This document shows positions 54,734 through 64,000 of a stretch of DNA of 64,000 bases, piece after piece (position 1 is the first letter of the stretch; the number at the start of each line of letters is the position of its first letter). The stretch is taken from contig JADJYQ010000001.1 in assembly GCA_016719615.1 (NCBI GenBank), forward strand, positions 1,338,501 to 1,402,500, in the 5' to 3' direction. The notes below the pieces were generated by a model. The model did no database searches and was not told where the DNA came from. It saw only the letters and a program-made list of their open reading frames with translations. Source of the stretch: Saprospiraceae bacterium (lineage in GTDB: Bacteria; Bacteroidota; Bacteroidia; Chitinophagales; Saprospiraceae). The translations under genes were made by a program, and so were the position numbers.

Positions 54734-55837
54734 ATGATTCTTGGTATTCTCAAAGAAAGCAGAGAAGGTGAATTGAGGGTGTCAGGTACACCACAAGTCG
54801 TGAAGCAACTTTTGGCAAAAGGTTACTCCGTGCTCGTTGAAAAAGCTGCCGGAGAAGGTTCTGCCTTCAGAGACCAGGATTATGAACAGGCCGGAGCACA
54901 AATCATATCAGACCGGAAAACATTGCTTCAAAAAGCAGATGTGGCAATCAAGATCAATCCTCCGAATCAAACTGAAATATCTGAAGGTAAACCGGGCCTG
55001 GTTTGGATGTCTCTGCTTTACCACCTGATCCATCCTGAAATTTGTCAAAGTATCGCAAACGCAGGACAATCTGCCATTTCAATGGATGCCATCCCTCGCA
55101 TTTCAAGAGCACAGAGCATGGATGTCTTGAGCAGCCAAAGCAACCTTGCCGGCTATAAAGCCGTTTTGCTGGGTTCAGACTATATGACCCGGGCTTTCCC
55201 ATTGATGATGACGGCTGCAGGAACGGTTACGCCCGCAAAGGTTTTGATTTTTGGAGTAGGTGTTGCAGGATTGCAGGCCATTGCCACTGCGAAGCGACTC
55301 GGAGCCGTTGTAGAAGCCACAGATGTCAGAGCCGAGACGAAAGAACAGGCAGAGTCACTTGGCGCCAAATTTATTTCCGTGGAAGATAATGGAGTCGTTA
55401 CAGAAGGGGGCTATGCTAAGGAAGTCACAGCGGAATATTTAGAAAAACAAAAAGCTGCAGTCAATAAATCACTGTTTAACGCCGATCTGGTCATTACGAC
55501 GGCACTGGTTATGGGTAAAAAAGCTCCAACACTCATCACGGCGGCTCAGGTTGAAAAAATGAAATATGGTTCGGTGATTGTCGATATGGCCGCTGAACAA
55601 GGTGGAAATTGTGAATTGACTAAATCGGGCGAAGTCGTGCAGGTCAATGGAGTTCGCATTGTTGGTTTGACCAACTTGCCCTCCAGTCTTGCAACCAATG
55701 CGAGTGAACTCTATGCAAAAAATATTTTTAATTTATTAACCCACCTTGCAACTAAAGATGGTTTTGTGGATGATTTTCAGGAAGAAATCACACAGGCCAC
55801 ACGAATTGTACACCAAGGAAAAATAATGAGATCATAA
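54734..55837 (+). CDS. pntAA: NAD(P) transhydrogenase alpha subunit, part 1 (soluble dI)
   Basis: Binds NAD(H) in the proton-translocating transhydrogenase that makes NADPH. The 367 residues match the alanine dehydrogenase/PntA fold: N-terminal MILGILKESREGELRV, MDAIPRISRAQSMD with SSQSNLAGY, the Rossmann FGVGVAGLQAIATAKRLGA and DMAAEQGGNCE. The start at 54734 is preferred; an upstream TTG (54710) sits on the -7 element. The next gene starts within its stop, so alpha is split into two subunits as in many bacteria. Confidence 0.94.
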   Translation: MILGILKESREGELRVSGTPQVVKQLLAKGYSVLVEKAAGEGSAFRDQDYEQAGAQIISDRKTLLQKADVAIKINPPNQTEISEGKPGLVWMSLLYHLIHPEICQSIANAGQSAISMDAIPRISRAQSMDVLSSQSNLAGYKAVLLGSDYMTRAFPLMMTAAGTVTPAKVLIFGVGVAGLQAIATAKRLGAVVEATDVRAETKEQAESLGAKFISVEDNGVVTEGGYAKEVTAEYLEKQKAAVNKSLFNADLVITTALVMGKKAPTLITAAQVEKMKYGSVIVDMAAEQGGNCELTKSGEVVQVNGVRIVGLTNLPSSLATNASELYAKNIFNLLTHLATKDGFVDDFQEEITQATRIVHQGKIMRS

Positions 55838-56136
55838 TGGGAATACTACAACTGATCAATGAAAATATTGAAATGATCTATATGATCATTCTCATGATAT
55901 TTGTTGGTATTGAATTGATATCACACGTGCCTTCAGTATTGCATACGCCACTCATGTCGGGTGCTAATGCCATTCATGGAGTAGTGATCATCGGTGCCAT
56001 CATTGTGATGGGACAGGCGGAAGAAACTTTGCATTTAATACTCGGTTTTATCGCAGTGGTTTTAGGTACTTTAAATGTTGTTGGTGGATTTGTTGTGACC
56101 GACAGAATGTTGGAAATGTTTAAGAAGAAAAAATGA
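55837..56136 (+). CDS. pntAB: NAD(P) transhydrogenase alpha subunit, part 2
   Basis: A 99-residue membrane part of the alpha subunit with three hydrophobic segments, including GVVIIGAIIVMGQAEE and the LNVVGGFVVTDRMLEMFKKKK C-terminus. Starts at the last base of the pntAA stop and overlaps the pntB start by four bases (ATGA), so all three genes are translationally coupled. Confidence 0.93.
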   Translation: MGILQLINENIEMIYMIILMIFVGIELISHVPSVLHTPLMSGANAIHGVVIIGAIIVMGQAEETLHLILGFIAVVLGTLNVVGGFVVTDRMLEMFKKKK

Positions 56137-57544
56137 TGGAACATATACTTGAATTACTGTATTTAATTGCAGCGGTTACATTTATGCTCGGACTTAAAAT
56201 GCTGAGCAAACCTGATTCAGCGCGCAAAGGGAATACCATTGCTGCAGTCGGAATGACCATTGCCATATTTGCAACCATCTTTTATATCAAAATGATCAGG
56301 GCCAACACCTTGGTAATTTATTGTGGATTTTCGTAGCGCTGATCGTTGGTACATTGATAGGTTATATCATGGCGAAAAGAGTACAGATGACGGCCATGCC
56401 GCAAATGGTTTCTTTTTTCAATGGAATGGGGGGCGCTTGTGCAGCCATGATTTCACTTATTGAATACGGACATTTAGCCCATGGAAATGGAATGGATAAT
56501 GCAGAGGCGGTGAGTCAAAAGATCGTCATTATTCTGGCTGGTTTGGTCATTGGTTCAGTATCCTTTGCGGGCAGTATGATTGCATTTGGGAAATTGGAAG
56601 GAAAAATAAATGACTTCAGTATAAAAGGTCAGCAATTCATAAATATTGGATTGTTGTTGAGTATTCTGGTTTCTTCCGTTTTGTTCTCCGTTGGACAAAT
56701 TGAAGGGAGCTTTTGGTTTTATATCATTTTGGGCTTATCCCTGATTTATGGTTTGTTATTCGTTTTTCCAATTGGAGGAGCGGATATGCCGGTTGTGATT
56801 TCACTGCTCAATTCATTTACAGGTGTGGCCGCAGCCTGCGGTGGATTTCTTTACGACAACTATGTAATGCTCATCGGAGGAATTCTGGTAGGATCAGCGG
56901 GAACCATACTCACGGTGGCCATGTGTAAAGCCATGAACAGGTCATTGACCAATGTTTTGGTGGGCAATTTCGGTGGCGGGGCATCAGGAGGTCCCGGATT
57001 GAGCATACATGGCAACATCAAGGAAATTGGAATGTCTGATGCCGCGGTTTTAATGAAATACGCCAAGAAAGTCATTATCGTTCCGGGATACGGCTTGGCT
57101 GTTGCCCAGGCACAACACGTTTGCCATGAGATTGAAAATTTGTTGGAAGACGAAGGTGTAATTGTAAAATATGCTATTCATCCCGTAGCGGGACGTATGC
57201 CCGGACATATGAACGTTTTACTTGCTGAAAGCAACGTAAGTTATGACAAACTCATTGAGATGGAAGACATCAATCCTGAATTCGCAACCACCGATGTGGT
57301 TTTGGTCGTAGGAGCTAATGATGTGGTGAACCCGGCTGCGAAAACAGATCCTGCCAGTCCAATATACGGGATGCCCATTTTGGATGTGGAGGATGCTAAA
57401 ACCATCATTATCCTCAAAAGATCAATGAAAGCTGGTTATGCCGGTATCGACAATGCCTTATTTTTCGAACCGAAAACATTTATGCTTTTTGGCGATGCTA
57501 AAGATTCCCTGACCAAACTGGTCACGGAGATCAAGAACAGCTAA
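56133..57544 (+). CDS. pntB: NAD(P) transhydrogenase beta subunit, frameshifted
   Basis: Membrane and NADP-binding subunit. The first frame (56133-56336) and second (56321-57544) are the two parts of one protein: the break lies at GG 56312-56313, where a third G restores TLGNLLWIFVALIVGTLIG, the loop to the next helix. The rest shows MTAMPQMVSFFNGMGG, the NADP-binding part (IIVPGYGLAVAQAQH, HPVAGRMPGHMNVLLAE, VGANDVVNPAA). Repaired length is 470 residues, normal for PntB. As a housekeeping gene in an intact operon, an assembly indel is likelier than decay. Confidence 0.92.
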
Positions 57545-58040
57545 TTTTAGATTTACCATACAGCAATTTCAAAGCAGATAAGTCGACTATCCGTCCAAAA
57601 GCGAGTGAAATTTTATCTAAGCTCTTCTCGGAAACAAAGATCCGGCATGAATCAAGGGGTCTGACAATGTTATTTAAGACAAATTTTTCTTATTTTACAC
57701 AGTAGCTTGTAAAGGCCCGTACTTATTACAAATATTTGCATATTTAAGGGTCAGAAAATAAATATTTTATAATTTTTTTTTATTTTATATAGATTTTTTT
57801 TGGAAATGTTAAAATGCACTTTACATTTGCATTGGAATGGTTCGAAGGGGCCAGTCCATTAAAATGTATTTTAACCAAAACTTAAGGCGAAAATCTCCGG
57901 ACGAAGCATCCTGTTGATTTCAGTCATTCAAAATTCGGTATTCATGGTGTAAAGCCATGTAAAACAGCTTGTTATCCTCTGTGGATTGAACTTGAGTTTT
58001 GGTTTATATTGTTTGTAAAAAATATTTAAACCATATTCTC
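57545..58040. other. Intergenic region with promoter and long leader
   Basis: About 500 bp between the pnt operon and the surface-protein genes. Apart from a strong Bacteroidota promoter at 57799-57829, no gene or RNA is supported. The predicted mRNA would have a leader of about 200 nt, which includes a CCAAAACTTAAG motif similar to the sequence just before the giant gene (GCCAAAACTCAA). Confidence 0.5.
57799..57829 (+). promoter_or_regulatory. Bacteroidota housekeeping promoter (TTTG-N19-TAnnTTTG)
   Basis: TTTG at 57799-57802, exactly 19 bp, then TACATTTG at 57822-57829: the best promoter match in the window. It faces the small exported protein (58041) and the giant HYR gene (58458), giving a leader of about 200 nt. 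Confidence 0.75.
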
Positions 58041-58415
58041 ATGAAAAGAATTAACATCCTTTTTGTTTCACTTTTTTTGGTTTTAGGACTTCAGGCGCAG
58101 TCCGTATTACCTGCTTTAAAGTCGAACGAAATCTCAAATCAGCTGCTCGAAGTTGAATTGACGAATTTAAAAACCGCTTACAATGCAAACCCCACTGCAG
58201 ACATACATTCGAAGTTGGAATTGTATGAACTGGCCTTTAATTTCCTCAATGAAAAGACCATCATACCTCAAACTACCTCTTATGCAGTGACTTCAGCCTT
58301 TTTAAATCATGAAGTGAACCGTTACGGAGCAAATGATACGGAAGCTTTCATGCGCTTTAACCGAAAACATTGGAGGCAGGAATTCCAGGATCTGGTCAAT
58401 CTCCTAAAAATATAA
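58041..58415 (+). CDS. Small exported hypothetical protein
   Basis: A 124-residue protein with a clear signal peptide (about 1-19, ending LGLQAQ). The mature part is helical and polar (LEVELTNLKTAYNANPTADIHSK cut by no known motif, ending RQEFQDLVNLLKI). An ATG-less upstream extension to 57999 adds 14 residues without support. It lies 42 bp before the giant surface protein gene and shares its promoter, so it may act with it. Family not recognised. Confidence 0.72.
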   Translation: MKRINILFVSLFLVLGLQAQSVLPALKSNEISNQLLEVELTNLKTAYNANPTADIHSKLELYELAFNFLNEKTIIPQTTSYAVTSAFLNHEVNRYGANDTEAFMRFNRKHWRQEFQDLVNLLKI

Positions 58416-58457
58416 TCCTTCCCATTTATAAACCATTAATAGCCAAAACTCAATCTC

Positions 58458-61400
58458 ATGAAAAATAGCTTATTTGCTGCATCTTTAAAGCAGATCATGC
58501 TCATGCTAATCGCATGTTTCGCTTTCTCAAGCGCACATGCCCAGTTTTATACACGTACAAATTGTACAGATCCTTATGTCCAGATTCAAGGGCAAGCTGG
58601 GACGACCTTAGTAGGTCGTGGCGATGACGTTTTTTTTACTGTGAATCTGCCATTTACCTTTAATTATTATTGTGTAAATTACACGAATATAAAAGTAAGT
58701 AACAACGGTTTTATAGTGCTTCCTAGTACGGGAACTACAAGAGCGTTGACAAATACTGCACTTCCTACGGCAGCTACACAAATAGGTGCTGCCATGTATC
58801 CTTTTTGGGATGACCTGGATTCAGGTGCCGGAACATTGCCATCTGCCAACTCTGGTATATACTCTAGGACAGATGGTATTGCGCCGAATAGAATTTTCAC
58901 AATAGAATGGTTTGAAAATGGTCACTTTAACGAAGTTTCCGGTCAGCATGTAACCTTTCAGGTGAAACTTTATGAAACCAGCAATCAGTTTAAATTTCAA
59001 TATTTGGATGTATTTTTTGGTGGTACGCAGGTTGCATTTGACAGAGGATTAAGCGCGACTGTAGGTTTTGAAAATATAGTTGCTACGCCTCGTGAAAATT
59101 CACAGTTAAGCTTTAATACTTCGTTTTTAAATAATGGAGATTGCTTTTTATTCACACCTCCTCCGCCCGCATGCCCTGGGTTCTCCATGCCAAACATTAC
59201 AGTTAGTATGGCTCCCGGAACTTGCGAAGCAAATGTCAATTTGAATGATTACATATCTCCAAGGGGATGTACTGCTGTTTTCGATCCTCCAGGTCCCACT
59301 TTCAGAGGTGGCGTTACAACTGTGACTGCAAAAAATGGTTGTATTACTATAACTTTTACAGTAACAGTCAGAGATCTTGAACCTCCGGTTATTATTGGTT
59401 GCCCTAAAGCAGTTATACTAAATTTGGGACCCGGTGAGTGTGAAGCTTCTTGGGACGCACCTCCATTAATGGCTATGGACAACTGTTCAGGGACCAATTT
59501 CGGGGAGCCAAAATGACTTCCATGGGTTGCCCATTAGGTGCAAATAACTTTTTGACTGCAGGCGGTTTGTATATAGGTTTAATGTTTAATATTCGGAACG
59601 CAAGTGCGATGAACATGGGCGTAACAGGTTTGAGCTTTATGCCTCATAATGGAGTAGGAAATTTATATAGAATATATGCTACAACTGCACCAGGTAACTG
59701 GCAGCCGGTAGCAAACAATGCTGCTGCCTGGACACAGGTTGCTGGGGATATGGTCAAAATTGGGCAGTCTACTTTCCCACCACCTATTCCAAGGTTGTTA
59801 ACTCAGTTTGATTTTACAACTCCAGTTATCCTGACACCGGGAGAAAGAAGGGGTATTGCCATTTATGGTGCTCTGCCTGGAGTTTCTCAGTATTATGTAA
59901 ATGCAATTGCTCCCTGCTCAACAGTTGAGCAAGGTGATGCTAACTTGAAGATTGATTTGGTAGGAGGTCTTGTACAATATGGAACGACTTGGTTCCAGGT
60001 ATCAGGTACTTTCGCTGGAAGAATGTTTAATGGTAATGTGGATTACGTATTTGGAAATGGCATGATAGATGTCGTTCAAACTTGCGGAGCGCCATATGGT
60101 CCGGGTACATATTTCCCGATTGGTTGTACAACTTTGTGTTATTCTGCTACAGATGCCCAAGGAAATGTTGCCACTTGCCAGTTTGATGTTTGTGTAAACG
60201 AATATGCTAATACAGTAACACAATTGGCTTGTAATGATGAAATTCAAATAAGTCTGGATGAAGATTGCTTTGCTACTATTTCTGCTGATGAAGTATTGAC
60301 AGGTGGCCCTTACAGATGTTATGATGATTATATAGTTGAGATCAGAGATTGGATTACAAATGCCTTGGTCGACAGACAAACTAATGTACCAGGAGCTCAG
60401 GTTGGCAATCAGGACATTGGCAGAGAATTGAAACTGACTGTTCGCGATCCACTGACAGGTAACACTTGTTGGGGTCACGCTACTGTAGAAGATAAATTAG
60501 CTCCAATCCTGGCTTGTCCGGCAGATACTTGCGTACCTTGTTATTCAGCAACTGCTCCAAGCTTCACAGGATCTCCTGTTGTTGATGAAAATTGTGGATC
60601 TTATACGCTTACTTATAAGGACAACATCACCTACATCGGTTGTGCTGGTGGATTTGACCGCATCATCACAAGAACTTTTACAGCTATAGATCCTTGGGGA
60701 AACAGAGGTACCTGTATTCAGGATATTTCTGTGAGCCTTGGAACGCTTACTGATATTGATGTTCCATTGAGCTGGGATAATATCGAAAATCCAATGTTAT
60801 CATGTGATGGTAAAATCTACGATAAAGATGTTACTCCGCACTACTTACCTAACCCATATTGCGTGGATGGTTATTTACTTGATTCCGCACATTGGTTTGC
60901 CACAGGTGGTTTCTTGCCAAGCCCCGCCGGTGATTTAGCAGGCGAGCGTTTGCCAAAAGTATTGGGTTGGAATTGTTTGGATTCAGGTCCTTATCAAGGT
61001 CACCCAAGTCCATATCCAATTTATTATCCTGCGCACCCTAGCTGGAGATCAACAAATCCGGTTTGTTGGGGACCAGATGAAATTGTAATGTGGCACGGAA
61101 CAGGTTATCCCGGTGGTGCTAATTGCAGAAATCTATCAGTGAATTATGTGGATATCGTTATTGATATTCAAACATCAAATTGCGACGCAGGTCCGGTTGG
61201 TTGTTATAAATTATTAAGAAAATGGACAGTCTTGGATTGGTGTACTAGCGTGATTGGCGGAACAAACCAAATCATAAAAGTTGCTGATTCCGAAGGTCCT
61301 AAAGTTTTATACCCTGATACCGTTATTGTTAATATGGAAGTATGGACATGTACCGGTCGTTGGGAAGTTCCACCAGCATGGTTGGTTGATAATTGCAGCA

Positions 61401-64000
61401 ATGAAATTCACTATACAGTTGAAGTTGAAAACGGAACTGTTTTAGGAAATGAAACATCAGGTTATGTTGTGGTGGATATGCCTATGGGAATCCAGGAAGG
61501 CTACATCATTGCTGAAGATTGCTGTGGAAATATTACCAAGAAAAGATTGGCATTGAACGTACAAGACAATGTGCCACCGATTGCAGTTTGCGAACAAAGA
61601 ACGGTTGTATCTATTAATGGAAATCAGTCTCCTGGAGAAAATTTTGCAAAAGTATTTGCAGAGTCTTTCGATCAGGGAAGTTTTGACAATTGCGCTCCAC
61701 ACATATTCTTTAAAGTGATTCGCATGAATCATTTGAGAGGAACCAATAATGGTAGCAACGCAAACCAGGCAGATGATGGTACCAATTGTGCCGGAATCAA
61801 TGGTGATGACAATGCAATCCTCGATGGAAACCAAATTTACTTCGATGACCATGTTAAATTCTGCTGTTCAGATGTTGGACAAACAGTAATGGTTGTCTTC
61901 CGCGTATTTGATCGCGAAACAGGCGACGGACCCATTGCTCCATCAAGAATGAACCCAGGTGGAAACTTATTCAACCGCTTCAGTGATTGTATGGTTGAAG
62001 TTGAAGTTCAGGATAAGAGCATACCTACAGTAGTTGCTCCGCCGAATATCGTGGTGAGCTGCTGGTTCTGGTTTGATGTTGACAATTTAGATGATCCTAA
62101 CGATCCTACTTTCGGTAGAGTTGTTACTGATTTGACAAATAGAAAGAAAGTCGTAACTAATGACTTAGTATGTTATAACTATTGCGTAAGAAATGATATC
62201 ACTGGTTACCCAGGATTCGTACCTGGTGCACCACCTTCAAATCCACCAGCTTGGAACAGAGCTTGTGAATACTATCGTTCATTATTTGACACAGCTCACG
62301 CTGATAGAAAACATGAATTAACTTGGGGATTTGATGGATACGTTCTTAGCGCATGCGGAAACAATCCTACGATCAGTGTAAATGACAATCGCGAATGCGG
62401 TCAGGGACAATTAACCAGAACTGTAGTTGCACGCGGACCTAACGGTATCAGCGTAACAGCTACTCAGACCATCTGGGTTGTTGACTGTGATCCATTCTAT
62501 ATCAATCGTGCAGACAATTGCGATCCTGATGATGATATTACCTGGCCAGGTAACTGTACAGGTCAAGCTACAACCATCGCTGGTTGTGGTGCAAACATCA
62601 GCCCTGATAATCCTTTATTAGGAAGACCAGTTGTTGAAAATGGTGCAGATGATCTTTGTGCATTGATCAGCATTGAGCATTTTGACGAAATTTTTACTAT
62701 TGAGCCAGATGCATGCTTTAAAATACTGCGTAAATGGGTTGTAATTGACTGGTGTCAGTACGATCCTAGTTTAGATCCAATCAACGGAAGATGGGAGTAT
62801 TTACAAATCATCAAAGTAACGGATACAGATAAACCTGTTGTTACGATCACTGTTGGAGATTGTGAGCCTGCCACTAAAACAAATGGAATTTGCTATGGAC
62901 ATTTGAACATTACTGCTGATGCAACAGATAACTGTAGCCCATTAGATTGGTTATTCTATGAGTATAAGATCGATTTCTTTAACGATGGGAAAGGTGCATA
63001 TTCCGGTAAAGATGCCGTTGTAGGTCCATTAACGCGTAAAGAATTTGCTGCTGGTCGTACACCATTGTTCCATGATAATCCTTATGCAGACAATGAAAAT
63101 GATCCATTCAGTGCAAGTGGTACTTACCCGGTAGGTATACACAATATTTGCTGGCACGTTGAAGACGGTTGTGGAAATGTTGGTATTACTTGTCAGTTGT
63201 TCGAAGTGAAGGACTGCAAAGCACCAACTCCATACTGTTTGACAGGTGTTATTACCGTACCTATGCCATCTAGTGGTTGTGTTACTGTTTGGGCTAAAGA
63301 CCTTGACAGAGGTAGCTTCGACAATTGCACAGATGCAGATGACTTATTATTCTACTTCGACGGAGATCCTACAAAAACTGGAATCACTATCTGTTGTTCA
63401 GATTTCGTAGCAGCAGGTGCTAATGATGAATTAGTAGTAGATGTTCAAATGTGGGTTCAAGATGAAGAAGGCAATACAGATTATTGTAAAACAGTAGTTA
63501 TCGTTCAGGATAATCAGGATATCTGTCCAAATACAGGTTCGTTCAACGGAAGAATTTCAGGTAATCTGAAAACTGAGAACGATGATGAAATGGAATTATC
63601 TAATGTTCAATTATATGTTTCTGCAAACATGAAGCGTGAATTGATGACAACAAACGCTGGACAGTATTTATTTGGTGATTTAGAGCCAAATAGTTATAAT
63701 GTAAAAGTCAGCAGAAATGATGACCATGTGAATGGTGTAAGTACTGCAGACATCGTTAAGATTCAGCGCCATATTCTCGGAATTGAAACATTAAATACAC
63801 CATACAGATTGATAGCTGCTGATGTGAACAATAGTTCAAGTATTACAGCATCTGATGTTACTGAAATTAGAAAACTGGTATTAGGTGTTGCAAGTGAATT
63901 TAGTAAAGTTCAGTCTTGGACATTTATACCTAAGTCATTTGTATTCCCGAACCCAACACTTCCATGGAATGGTACACCACGAGAAGCCGGAGTTACAATT
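58458..64000 (+). CDS. Giant secreted HYR-repeat/dockerin protein, frameshifted, runs off the window
   Basis: More than 1,840 residues of a modular surface protein. Signal peptide (about 1-29), an N-terminal beta domain with YPFWDDLDSGAGT, then HYR-like, cysteine-rich modules (repeated LEPPVIIGCP, DNCS, and RKWTVLDWC near 61220 versus RKWVVIDWC near 62730). Near 63540-63710 a carboxypeptidase-like domain, then a dockerin-like pair (VNGVSTADIVKIQRHILG and ITASDVTEIRKLVLG). A PNP motif at the very end looks like the start of a T9SS sorting domain. The frame breaks at GGGG 59502-59505; a fifth G restores NFGGAKMTSMGCPLG. Confidence 0.85.

Noticed and set aside
60002..61852. Long minus-strand frames inside the giant HYR gene
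   Set aside because: They are antisense to a long plus-strand frame with clear HYR-like and dockerin motifs and have no family resemblance.

Overview
The window reads as chromosomal DNA of a Bacteroidota bacterium, most likely of the Saprospiria/Saprospirales type. The evidence is family content: two TonB-dependent receptors with their lipoprotein partners (DUF5689, DUF4249), GldC, secreted enzymes with type IX secretion (T9SS) sorting tails, DUF2911, MqnD of the futalosine menaquinone route, Bacteroidota-type -7 promoter elements (TAnnTTTG), few recognisable Shine-Dalgarno sites, and AT-rich DNA. No rRNA, tRNA, CRISPR array, prophage or intact insertion sequence was recognised. The species assignment is inference.

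Layout. 1-6017: ribH and a TPR protein, pdhA and an S9 peptidase (minus), then recF and a DUF721/DciA-like gene (plus). 6228-15120: a DUF2911 protein; a tightly overlapped minus-strand trio (PIG-L deacetylase, 45-residue membrane peptide, sodium:solute symporter); a DAHP synthase-chorismate mutase fusion; a cupin-like protein; purM. 15128-17920: a minus-strand operon of a 42-residue membrane peptide, miaE, a TIGR02206 membrane protein and purB. 18082-25271: a possible nucleic-acid or phosphate scavenging divergon (PIF1/RecD-like helicase and exported nuclease/phosphatase, minus; TonB receptor and DUF5689 lipoprotein, plus). 25283-36113: housekeeping and envelope genes (tRNA methyltransferase, MATE exporter, alanine dehydrogenase, mqnD, RluA, SRP RNA, transaldolase, nucleoside phosphorylase, ArsC-like, LuxE-like, LysM-type amidase). 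36238-41290: ccmB-ccsA-ccmD, glutamate dehydrogenase, Lrp/AsnC, TraB/GumN. 41319-47813: TonB receptor/DUF4249, gldC, fdhD and a T9SS-exported M28 peptidase. 47814-48722: a 0.9-kb repeat field. 48723-57544: fhs, a PD40 lipoprotein, exported endonuclease I, a FAD oxidoreductase and the three-gene proton-translocating transhydrogenase. 58041-64000: a small exported protein and the first 5.5 kb of a giant HYR/dockerin surface protein that runs off the window.

Sequence quality matters here. Seven genes (cupin, helicase, ald, DUF4249, PD40, pntB, the giant HYR protein) are each broken by an apparent loss of one base, nearly always in a short homopolymer. Supplying one base restores a full-length family member every time, so these are annotated as whole genes with a probable assembly indel. 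I found no clear new defence or mobile system. The most interesting unexplained items are the two overlapping or leading micro-membrane proteins, the terminator abutting the MATE start codon, the paired hairpin modules before ald, the palindrome cluster upstream of the SRP RNA, and the composite repeats at 47.9-48.7 kb.
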